This document shows, one piece after another, positions 24,568 through 33,400 of a DNA stretch of 38,057 nucleotides. The DNA comes from an uncultured Porphyromonadaceae bacterium. Its GTDB lineage: Bacteria > Bacteroidota > Bacteroidia > Bacteroidales > Muribaculaceae. Location of the stretch: positions 1 through 38,057 of the forward strand of contig CABUVO010000036.1 in assembly GCA_902495075.1 (NCBI GenBank). The letters run 5' to 3'. A model generated the notes under the pieces. The model ran no database searches, had not been told where the DNA came from, and saw only the letters and a list, made by a program, of their open reading frames with translations. The position numbers were made by a program, and so were the translations under genes. Positions within the stretch are counted from its first letter, which is position 1; each line of letters starts with the position of its first letter.

Positions 24568-25590
24568 ATGAAATTTGCAAAGAACCTCAAAATATACTTA
24601 TGCACCCTCGTTTCCGCCGGATCTATACTTTCGGCAGAAGCGCAAAACACCTCTTCAGGATATGGTTTTCTGGATATCCCTGTTTCATCACATACCTACG
24701 CCCTTGGTGGTGTCAACTCAGCACTGATCGACAACGATATCCTTCTTGTTGATCAGAACCCTGCCCTGCTGGGTCCGGAGGTCGGATATCAGGCTGCAGC
24801 ATCATATATGCACTATATGGGTTCGGGAAATTTCGGCGGTGTGCGTTTCGGCATGCCGGCAGGTGAAAGAAGCGCATGGGCAGCCGGCATCAGATATCTC
24901 AATTATGGAGCATTCGACGGATACCTTCAGGATGGCACTCCAACAGGTTCCTTTACTCCTCAGGATATTGTTTTTGAAGGCACTTATTCCCACGACATTA
25001 CCGAACGCCTCCGTGGAGGTGTAAGCTATCGCATGATCTATAGCAACTATGAGCAATACACCGCGTTTGCCATGGCTGTGGATCTGGGTATAAATTATTA
25101 TAATGAGGAAAAAGACCTCTCTTTATCGGCTGTTCTTACCAACATGGGAGGACAAGTGAAACGTTTCGATTCCGAATATAACCGTCTTCCGTTTGATTTT
25201 CGTCTCGGATATATGCAGACACTTGGGAACTCTGCGTTTCAGCTCTCCATCAACGCGTGGCATCTGACACGCTGGAAACTTCCATATTATTCACACGACA
25301 GTAACGATCCCGACAAAAGGCAGCAGATCAAATCGAGTTTCTTTACAGACTTATTCCGGCATTTGGTATTCGGGCTCCAATACTCCCCTTCCGAGAAATT
25401 TTATCTTGCAATAGGTTACAACTACAAGACACGCACTGACATGTCTGCCTACCAGCGTAATTTCCTCTCCGGATTCTCTCTTGGAGGTGGCATTAGAGTT
25501 AGAAACTTTGGGGTTGGCGTTTCTTATGCTATGCCACATAAATCCGCCTCTACCCTGATGCTCAATCTAAACTGGATCATTCGCGAATAA
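24568..25590 (+). CDS. porQ: PorQ-type outer-membrane beta-barrel protein
   Basis: The 340-residue protein has a signal peptide (cut after AEA, about residue 25) and the start of a PorV/PorQ-like barrel: SGYGFLDIPVSSHTYALGG, then a QNPALLGPE motif and alternating aromatic strands up to a C-terminal LNLNWIIRE strand. PorQ is an accessory part of the type IX secretion system. Homologues also occur in Bacteroidales that lack a full system, so its presence does not prove secretion. It is monocistronic and no other por gene is in the window. The name rests on overall sequence resemblance. Confidence 0.8.
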   Translation: MKFAKNLKIYLCTLVSAGSILSAEAQNTSSGYGFLDIPVSSHTYALGGVNSALIDNDILLVDQNPALLGPEVGYQAAASYMHYMGSGNFGGVRFGMPAGERSAWAAGIRYLNYGAFDGYLQDGTPTGSFTPQDIVFEGTYSHDITERLRGGVSYRMIYSNYEQYTAFAMAVDLGINYYNEEKDLSLSAVLTNMGGQVKRFDSEYNRLPFDFRLGYMQTLGNSAFQLSINAWHLTRWKLPYYSHDSNDPDKRQQIKSSFFTDLFRHLVFGLQYSPSEKFYLAIGYNYKTRTDMSAYQRNFLSGFSLGGGIRVRNFGVGVSYAMPHKSASTLMLNLNWIIRE

Positions 25591-25685
25591 TCCATGTGGA
25601 ATTGGAAATAAAATGAAGAAGTGGCAGATAAGGTTACATACCTAAAAAATGTTAACTTGAGGGTCTAAACCTTTTGCCGCCGTCT

Positions 25686-25710
25686 ATTGTTTAATATGTA
25701 AATAAACAAT
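25686..25710 (+). promoter_or_regulatory. inverted repeat just upstream of the small membrane protein gene
   Basis: ATTGTTTA (25686-25693) and TAAACAAT (25703-25710) are perfect 8-base inverted copies around 9 bases, ending 7 bases before the ATG at 25718. This may be an operator or a hairpin over the ribosome-binding region. Confidence 0.4.
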
Positions 25711-25717
25711 TAAGGTT

Positions 25718-25972
25718 ATGGATACAAAGGAAAAACACATCAGAGAGAACGAATCAAACGCGAAAAGGGAGATTCGTGAGGCTCGCGAAGGCTATGTTGC
25801 ACCTCAGGCTGAGGGGCTCAAAGCCGAAGGCAAAGTCCGCAAAAACAATGGATCTGCCAAAACCAATAAACTTTGGTTATGGCTCGGCATCATCATCCTG
25901 ATATTTATTCTCGTGTGGTGGCTGTTTTCTATCGGAACATTCAGCGATATAATCGGCACATCAAACGGATAA
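25718..25972 (+). CDS. small tail-anchored membrane protein, unknown
   Basis: The 84-residue protein has a highly charged N-terminal half (many Lys, Glu, Arg; helical, possibly coiled) and one C-terminal membrane helix at about 51-71 (LWLWLGIIILIFILVWWLFSI) with a short tail. No signal peptide precedes it, so the charged part is probably cytoplasmic. I do not recognise the family. It has its own leader with an 8-base inverted repeat and a terminator at 26049-26080. The high charge and clear helix support it as a real gene. Confidence 0.65.
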   Translation: MDTKEKHIRENESNAKREIREAREGYVAPQAEGLKAEGKVRKNNGSAKTNKLWLWLGIIILIFILVWWLFSIGTFSDIIGTSNG

Positions 25973-26048
25973 ACACTATTCTTCATCCCCAAACCCGGCC
26001 ATTCATGGTTCTTATAAAGGGCGCAATTTTTGATAGACCGGGAAAACG

Positions 26049-26080
26049 AAGACCTCGAGAGCACTCCCGAGGTCTTTTTA
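26049..26080. terminator. intrinsic terminator, possibly bidirectional
   Basis: AAGACCTCG (26049-26057) pairs perfectly with CGAGGTCTT (26068-26076) around 10 bases, followed by TTTTAAT on the plus strand. On the minus strand the trailing run is interrupted, so it mainly serves the small membrane protein gene and may weakly serve typA. Confidence 0.7.
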
Positions 26081-26184
26081 ATTTATATTTATAATACTTA
26101 CAAGCCGTTCTCTCAAAGAGGTTTCGCACCCGCTGGAGCCGAACGTCTTCTTTATCGTTACAACGTCCTGTAAGTCATAATGGT

Positions 26185-27984
26185 TCAACTGCGGTTGGCA
26201 CGCTTGCGCTCATTCTCATCAAGAATGATCTTTCTCAGGCGGATATGATTGGGCGTTACCTCCACATATTCATCTTCCTTGATGTATTCCAACGCCTCTT
26301 CAAGGGAGAACACCACGGGAGGCACGATGCGAGCCTTGTCGTCGGCTCCGGAAGCACGCATGTTTGTCAGTTTCTTGGATTTGGTTACATTAACCACGAT
26401 GTCATTATCTTTTGCATTCTCACCCACTACCTGACCTGCATATACATCCTCCTGCGGGAAGATAAAAAATCTGCCTCGATCCTGAAGCTTGTCTATTGCA
26501 TAAGCATAGGCTGTGCCGCCTTCCATTGCAATAAGCGAACCATTTGTGCGACGCTCGATATCTCCCTTCCACGGCTGGTATTCAAGGAATCTATGAGCCA
26601 TGATAGCCTCTCCGGCAGTAGCCGTCAGCACATTGTTTCGCAATCCGATTATACCTCTTGAAGGAATATGGAATTCTATATCGATACGATCGTTGCGCGT
26701 ATCCATAGATACGATCTCACCTTTACGGCGGGTTACCATATCCACCACTTTTGATGAATATTCCTCAGGCACATTTATGGAAAGAGCCTCTATCGGTTCA
26801 CATTTCTTTCCATCTATCTCTTTTATAATTACCTGTGGCTGTCCAACCTGAAGTTCATATCCCTCACGGCGCATTGTCTCGATCAGGATAGAGAGATGCA
26901 ACACACCCCTGCCAAACACAGTCCATTTATCCTCGTTTGCTCCCTTCTCAACACGGAGCGCAAGATTGCGGTCAAGTTCCCTTTCAAGACGATCGTTGAT
27001 ATGGCGCGAGGTAACATACTTGCCATCTTTACCGAAGAATGGTGAATCATTAATGGTAAAGGTCATTGACATTGTAGGTTCGTCAATTGCAATGCGGGGA
27101 AGTGGCTCTGGATTATCAAAGAGCGTGAGCGTATCACCAATTTCAAAATCCTCAAGACCAACAATGGCGCATATGTCTCCACTCGATACTTCCTGCACCT
27201 TTTTACGCCCCATCCCTTCAAACGTATGGAGTTCTTTCACGCGCTGACGGGTCACAGTGCCATCTTTTTTACAAAGACCAAGTTCCTGACCTTCGCGGAT
27301 TGTGCCCCGGTGCACACGCCCGACGGCAATCCTACCCACATAGTTGCTGAAATCAAGACTCGTGATAAGCATCTGCGGGTCTCCCTCTATCTGAGTCGGA
27401 GCAGGAATGTTATCTATAATGGCATCAAGCACCGCTGTGATATCCTCCTTTGGCTCGCGCCAGTCGGTCGACATCCAGTTTTGCTTTGCCGATCCATAAA
27501 TTGTTGGGAAATCAAGCTGATCCTCAGTGGCGTCAAGATTAAACATAAGATCAAACACCATCTCGTTCACTTCATCGGGACGACAGTTGGGTTTGTCAAC
27601 CTTATTTATCACCACCACCGGTTTTAGCCCCATCTGGATAGCTTTCTGAAGCACGAAACGCGTCTGAGGCATCGGACCTTCGAATGCATCCACAAGAAGG
27701 AGACAGCCGTCAGCCATATTGAGCACACGTTCAACCTCTCCACCGAAATCGGCGTGTCCCGGAGTGTCTATAATATTGATTTTAGTGCCTTTATAATTTA
27801 TTGATACATTCTTGGAAAGGATTGTTATGCCGCGTTCGCGCTCCAGATCGTTATTGTCGAGGATTAATTCTCCTGCGTTCTGGTTCTCGCGGAAAAGGTG
27901 ACCGGCGAGAAGCATCTTGTCGACCAGTGTCGTTTTGCCATGGTCGACGTGCGCGATAATCGCTATATTTCTTATATTCTGCAT
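26185..27984 (-). CDS. typA: translational GTPase TypA/BipA
   Basis: TypA/BipA is a ribosome-binding GTPase that aids 50S assembly and adaptation to stress and low temperature. The 599-residue length is typical. Motifs are G1 AHVDHGKTT (11-19), the switch-I GITI, G3 DTPGHADFGGEVERVL and G4 NKVDKP, followed by the EF-G-like domains and the C-terminal BipA-specific domain (RGIIGLRNNVLTATAGEA, KLTNMRASG). It is monocistronic, with a -7 element at 28006-28013. Confidence 0.97.
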   Translation of the reverse strand: MQNIRNIAIIAHVDHGKTTLVDKMLLAGHLFRENQNAGELILDNNDLERERGITILSKNVSINYKGTKINIIDTPGHADFGGEVERVLNMADGCLLLVDAFEGPMPQTRFVLQKAIQMGLKPVVVINKVDKPNCRPDEVNEMVFDLMFNLDATEDQLDFPTIYGSAKQNWMSTDWREPKEDITAVLDAIIDNIPAPTQIEGDPQMLITSLDFSNYVGRIAVGRVHRGTIREGQELGLCKKDGTVTRQRVKELHTFEGMGRKKVQEVSSGDICAIVGLEDFEIGDTLTLFDNPEPLPRIAIDEPTMSMTFTINDSPFFGKDGKYVTSRHINDRLERELDRNLALRVEKGANEDKWTVFGRGVLHLSILIETMRREGYELQVGQPQVIIKEIDGKKCEPIEALSINVPEEYSSKVVDMVTRRKGEIVSMDTRNDRIDIEFHIPSRGIIGLRNNVLTATAGEAIMAHRFLEYQPWKGDIERRTNGSLIAMEGGTAYAYAIDKLQDRGRFFIFPQEDVYAGQVVGENAKDNDIVVNVTKSKKLTNMRASGADDKARIVPPVVFSLEEALEYIKEDEYVEVTPNHIRLRKIILDENERKRANRS

Positions 27985-28005
27985 ACCTTAGTTGTTTTCA
28001 ATCTG

Positions 28006-28013
28006 CAAAATTA
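28006..28013 (-). promoter_or_regulatory. -7 element of the typA promoter
   Basis: On the minus strand this reads TAATTTTG, about 22 bases upstream of the typA ATG. No TTTG is found at the -33 position. Confidence 0.45.
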
Positions 28014-28051
28014 CAAAAAAATCCGCGATATGATGTTATAAAACATAATTT

Positions 28052-28138
28052 ATTTCCCTCAATTCTTTACCTTTCACCTTTTACTTCTCCTTTCTCACTT
28101 CTCCCTTCTTCCCTTTTACTTTTAACCTTTTCCCTTCT
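28052..28138. repeat. polypyrimidine/polypurine tract with degenerate short repeats
   Basis: About 87 bases of the plus strand are almost all C and T, broken by single A residues, built from variants of CTTTTACTT and CTCCCTTCT. On the minus strand this is a run of AAAGGG/AGAAGG-like units directly after the tamL stop. It encodes nothing and has no stable stem. Confidence 0.75.
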
Positions 28139-28140
28139 CA

Positions 28141-30468
28141 TCAGAACGGGTATCCGATTGCGAGGTGAAACGCGAATGCCTTTTTAAAGGCAATATTGAA
28201 ATAATGATTTGTGCCATTGTAATATGGAGCATGCAGTCCATAACCGAGATCCCCTCGGATCACAAGCATCCCTATATCCACACGCAATCCTACGCCTGTG
28301 CCAAGCGCGAGATCCTTGAAGAAAGACTTGCCACTGAGCTTTCCTCCGGGGCGCGAAGGATCATTCTCCAAGAGCCAGATGTTGCCGGCATCAACGAATA
28401 ACGCTCCATGAAGCACGCTCACAATTGGAAAGCGATATTCACTGTTGAGTTCCAGCTTGAATGTTCCCGTCTGGTCAAAATATCCATTCTGCAGGCTCTG
28501 TGGAGGTCGATAACTTCCGGGACCAAGCGAGCGCACAGTAAACGCACGTATTGAGTTGGCTCCTCCGATGTAGAATTGTTCGGAATAAGGCACAACCTTC
28601 GAATTGCCGTAGGCATGAGCGGCACCTATAAGGATTCTCGAGACAAGCCATTGATCCGATCCTCTTATGAGCCTCCGGCTATACACAAGCTGTGCCTGGC
28701 CCTTTACGAACTGCGAGAACGGAGTGCCGAATAGGCGCTTCTCTCCCTTTACTCCACACAGGCTGTAGATACCATCGAACACATTGCCTGCCTCTGTGAC
28801 GGAAGCGGTGAAATTGATGCCGTTGATCTTTTCCCGCTCAAGGAATTTGTCGAGAGTATACGTATAGCTCAGCTGTGGAATATACTGACTCTGGAAACTG
28901 AGGGCAACAGCCGGATTGTCTGCCATTACAGATTCAAATTCTTCCGTAGTGTGCATAAGTTTGTTGTACGTGAGCTTAAACAACGTCAACTGATTCAGCA
29001 CATGGCGCGACGGATGCCATTCGTAATTAATGCCTACATGAAAATCCGCAAGCTTGAAATAATGCGGACGATTCATAATGTCAACACCCAGCGATATGGT
29101 TGTCCAGTTTAGCTCACGGTTGCTGCGCGGGATGAATTTTGGAGCAAGCAGACGAGGAAAGGCAAGCGAGCCGGTAACACCGAATTCATAACTGTTGAAT
29201 ATGCTTCCGCGATTGTGCCCTGTCTGCCACTCATAGTTGGCATTAAACGTCAGAGAAAGTTTTTCGGCTCCTCCGAATGTATTGTTGTTGGTAACGCCTA
29301 TAACAAGCCCTGGTCCGAGATAAGAATTGGATTTATATGCGATGTTCGCCTCAAGCGTCGCCTCCATCGGACGATCGAATTGACATGTGATATATAAATC
29401 AAGTTTCGGATCCTTGGCTGATGTATCCGCCGGAAGTGCCTGCATCTGTATGTTCCCGAACATTCCGAGTCGTGCGAGACGCTCCTGCGTGCGGTCCATG
29501 TCCCATACGGAGAATATTCTCCCCTTGCGGAAAGTAATGCACGAAGGTATCACGTTTTTTCTCAGCTTGGCAGGACGGTATACAATCAAGTCTCCCTTTT
29601 CGGTTGGTATAGTATCCGGAGTTCCTGGATTCCGCGTGCTTCGTCGAGTAACGTATGTATAGATATTGCCTACCCGATATTGCCTGCGCGCCATTTCAGG
29701 GATGTTGTCGGCAAGCGATACGCGAAGAGCGATGGCATGAGGCGTGATTATACTGTCGGCAAGATATTCAATATACTCGGGACGGAAATAGTAATATCCT
29801 AAATTACGGAGGGTGTTGGCTATTTTCGTGCGCACAGCCTCAAGAGAATCCACACAGAAGCGCTCCCCTTTCACGAGATACTTGCTTCGCTTGGATATGG
29901 TGTCGATGAGGAATCCGAGCTTGGTTCCATCGTTAATGTATTGTATGCTGTCGATCAGATAAGGAGCCGGAAGATCAGCATCATATATGATTTTTGCTTT
30001 TTTAGGATTCCTCCCGCTCTGCAGCGAATATGAAACCTTTGAGCCAAAATAGCCGTTGTCATCAAGTATCGACTCAAGCATCTTTACTCGGGTTGCAGGA
30101 CGGGCATCTGTTACAAGCACAGGTTTCTCCACCAGTTTATTGTATATCCATCCTTTCAGCCCCTTTGCGGAATCATTCATGTGGTTGTACACCCATAATC
30201 CGAGCGGCAACGGATTCCGCATATACGGGCTTATGAATGGCCACGGATTATTGGGCCTTACATTCACAGCCTTACTCATATCCGCTGTCACGCCTGCCGG
30301 GACTTTGTCTCCTTCGGCTGCCTTGACATTGAGTTTCATGCCGTTGTAAAGAATCTCGCCATCGTCAAGTTTTGAAGTTGTTGAACATCCGGCAACCACA
30401 ATAATAAGGATTGCGGCAATAATATGTAAAAAACTTCTCATCGATAACACATTGCTTTCCTTATTCAT
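28141..30468 (-). CDS. tamL: TamL: lipoprotein BamA/TamA-family outer-membrane barrel
   Basis: This is the Bacteroidota form of the TamA barrel, which with TamB serves envelope lipid transport and outer-membrane protein assembly. From the ATG at 30468 it has 775 residues. A lipoprotein signal peptide ends at Cys28 (lipobox VVAG), POTRA-like domains follow, for example DDNGYFGSKVSYSL and NTLRNLGYYYFRPEY, then a C-terminal D15/BamA barrel with GGANSIRAF and RSLGPGSYRP and a last strand FHLAIGYPF. I chose 30468 because AGGAGG lies six bases before it; ATGs at 30474 and 30441 are also in frame. It overlaps the tamB stop by eight bases. Confidence 0.92.
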   Translation of the reverse strand: MNKESNVLSMRSFLHIIAAILIIVVAGCSTTSKLDDGEILYNGMKLNVKAAEGDKVPAGVTADMSKAVNVRPNNPWPFISPYMRNPLPLGLWVYNHMNDSAKGLKGWIYNKLVEKPVLVTDARPATRVKMLESILDDNGYFGSKVSYSLQSGRNPKKAKIIYDADLPAPYLIDSIQYINDGTKLGFLIDTISKRSKYLVKGERFCVDSLEAVRTKIANTLRNLGYYYFRPEYIEYLADSIITPHAIALRVSLADNIPEMARRQYRVGNIYTYVTRRSTRNPGTPDTIPTEKGDLIVYRPAKLRKNVIPSCITFRKGRIFSVWDMDRTQERLARLGMFGNIQMQALPADTSAKDPKLDLYITCQFDRPMEATLEANIAYKSNSYLGPGLVIGVTNNNTFGGAEKLSLTFNANYEWQTGHNRGSIFNSYEFGVTGSLAFPRLLAPKFIPRSNRELNWTTISLGVDIMNRPHYFKLADFHVGINYEWHPSRHVLNQLTLFKLTYNKLMHTTEEFESVMADNPAVALSFQSQYIPQLSYTYTLDKFLEREKINGINFTASVTEAGNVFDGIYSLCGVKGEKRLFGTPFSQFVKGQAQLVYSRRLIRGSDQWLVSRILIGAAHAYGNSKVVPYSEQFYIGGANSIRAFTVRSLGPGSYRPPQSLQNGYFDQTGTFKLELNSEYRFPIVSVLHGALFVDAGNIWLLENDPSRPGGKLSGKSFFKDLALGTGVGLRVDIGMLVIRGDLGYGLHAPYYNGTNHYFNIAFKKAFAFHLAIGYPF

Positions 30469-33400
30469 TTCCATCCTCCTTCCTTACCACAGCTGAATTA
30501 TCATTTACAGTCGTATCCTTCGGCATAGCAGACTCCATAACTGCAGTCGTATCATTTTTCTCTTTTTTCCTTCCTCTGCCGAATCGGAAAATATGCAAAA
30601 GGTTATTGAGTTTACGCTTTAGCACGAAACCCGCTCCTGTCTCCGTGATCTCTCCCTCAAGAATACTTTCAAATCCTGTGTGACGGAAAAGACGAACCGA
30701 CATATTGACAGTTTCCGTCTGTTTCAACACATATTCTGCCGAAATATCACTGATAAGGTTCTGGCTCAGGTTCTCGTCGGCAGAGGCATCGGTTGAATAG
30801 TTACCTCCGACCTGGATTTTAAACCGGTTATTGAACAACGATTTTGAAACCTTGTAGCTATAGCTGGTTTGTGTGCTGCTCGCGCCATCCTGTATTCTGT
30901 CATATTGATCCACGCCGAAGGAAAGATCCACGCCTCGGATATTCTGCGCTGCCCACTTATTCAGTGTTGATGCAAGATAACCGTAAAGCATCCCGGTGCT
31001 GAGGGCAGAAGCACTGTTGGTCTTGATGTTCTGACCTGTATATTGCCCGGTGAGAAGAAGATTCATCGCCTGGGTCTGACGCTGGTCAGCACTCATCGAC
31101 TGCAATTCGTTCTGCAAACTGAGATCGTCATCCGTTGAGAGATCGAAATTCACGTTGGGTGAACTTAAAGACCCGGTCGCCTTAAGTGTGACAAGGAAAT
31201 TTACAAGACGGCTGTTCGATCCCTGGGTCACATTTGCCTTCATATCGTCGGTGGCGGTAATGTTCAGTTTCGGATTCATGAGGTCTCCGCTCCATGTCAC
31301 CTGACTTGACGGATTGAATGTAAACATTTTCTCTCCTATTACAGGTATGCTGTATCTTGCGAAACCGTTTCCAAGGGTTAGCGTGCCGTTGAGCCGCATG
31401 TCTCCCATATAGTTCTGGAAATAATTAAGACTGGCTGTAGGCTGTAGCTGCACCCTGTCGGAGCCATTGGAGGAAAGAAGCACGATTGCCTGCGTGCCGG
31501 GAGAAATTGTCAGTCCAGCCCTGATCCTCATAGAGGATGCCGGCGCAACGGAATCTGCCTTTACCACTTGCGTTGTGTCATTGAAGTTTACAAATTTCAC
31601 AACATTATCTGATGATCCTCCGGTTATTTCCGAAGGAGCCATATTTAGTCTGTAGGTCACATCTGTGGTGCCGAGGATGTCAAGATTCGCCTTGATATCC
31701 ATCATGCTCATGGAGCCTTTCACAGATCCGTCAAGGTTGATAAACAACTTGCCGAATAGATCCGCCTTCGAACGGCTGTCGCTCTTTATCAACTGGCAGT
31801 TCCTCGCATTGATGCCTAAGTTGAGTAGAATATTGCTAAAAGAAGATGCATCTACCGAACCATTTATAGTAATCGGATTTGCATTCACTCCATATATGTC
31901 GAACTGATCAAAATCCACAACGCTGTTTACTACTCCTACAGGCACAGTGTCAAATCCCAACTTGCATCCTGCCATAGGAATGTAGACAGATGCATCTGCG
32001 AAAGAAATATATCCGTTGAGAATAGGCTTCGCGAAAGAGCCGTCCATCCTCATGTCTCCATTCAGTCTGCCCGACAGAGCCGCCATATTGCCAAGGAATG
32101 GGTTTGCCAGCTTAAGCGGGAATTCAGTCAGGCGCAACCCTATACTGTCAGGGGTCAGCCCTCCGACTGAATCATTTTTTAGATTTGCATAAGCCGCGAT
32201 CGCAGGCTCTCCATTAACGAGCATTGATGCCGTGACATCAGTGCTCCCGTCATGAGCCATGCCGGCTTTAAGATTCAGATTGAAATCTCCAAGATTGTTC
32301 TTTTCGTAAGTAAACTGCCGGATACCAAGTGTTCCGCTCCCCGAAAGCGTAGAGCCGTCATAAAGCACCTGGATATCAGAATCGACGGCACCGGTGATCG
32401 GAGGTGCCAGAAGCGACATGCTAAGGAAGTCTTCGATCTTGATATTGTCAAGTTTCATATGAAGCGCGTCAATACCGGAAGATGTGGGTTCTGTGCGCAG
32501 CAAGATACTGCTTTCAGAACTCTTCGCCATCAAATTGGCATCAACTTTCATGTTGTTCAGGTTGTAGTCTATGAAGTTGTCGTCATTCAGCGTCCACGGC
32601 AAATAGGCTATGGTAGATTTAAGAGGCGTGAAGTGCACAGATACCGTAGAATCCTGCACAGCCGCTGTGAGTCCTATTCTGTAACCCGTTTTCCCTTGAA
32701 GATTACGCTGTGTGAGGAATGCTCCGAGACGGTTGCTGCCCAGATAACCATTCAGGTTTACTTGTGCGAACTCATCAAGTGTGCCAGGGCGATTACCCAT
32801 ATGTATTTTATAATCAAGAAGGTTACGACGCTCCTTGAGGGCTATGTCAAGAGAGTCAATATTTATGGAGCCCGACGTGAACCTCCGGGCGGCAATATTT
32901 CCGTAAAAAAGAGAATCCTTACCTATTGAGCCATATACAGTATCAATATTCATGCCGGAAGGAACCAGGAATTGATTTAGCAACCCCTTTCCGGAAGCGT
33001 TGAGGGATAGAGTGAACGGAGGAAGCACGGCACTGATGCTGTCCATCTGAAGGTCTCTATCCTTGACCTGCGACATTATTTCATCCGTTGCCTTCGTCAT
33101 GCCGTCAACAAGCATCTTTAGCCCCGACGGGCTGCGGAATGCAACCGAGGTCATGTAAGAATCGATATCTGCAGAGGTGGAATATTCCGTAGCGTCTATG
33201 CGGGCTGTAACTCCACCGGGAAGATGTATATACTGGTTAGGAAGATTCCAGTCGAAATCCACGAGCTTGAGATCTGCGGCATAAAGCCAACGGTCAGGAC
33301 TCGCTGTGCCATTGATGTAAATTGTGCCTTTCCCATTGCTCAACTCCGGCGACATCCCTATCTTTTGGAGATCCAGATCGCGTATCCTGGCGGTCATGTC

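Noticed and set aside
32252..32929. 225-codon open frame on the plus strand inside tamB
   Set aside because: It is antisense to a well-supported tamB coding region, has a low-complexity basic composition and no family resemblance.
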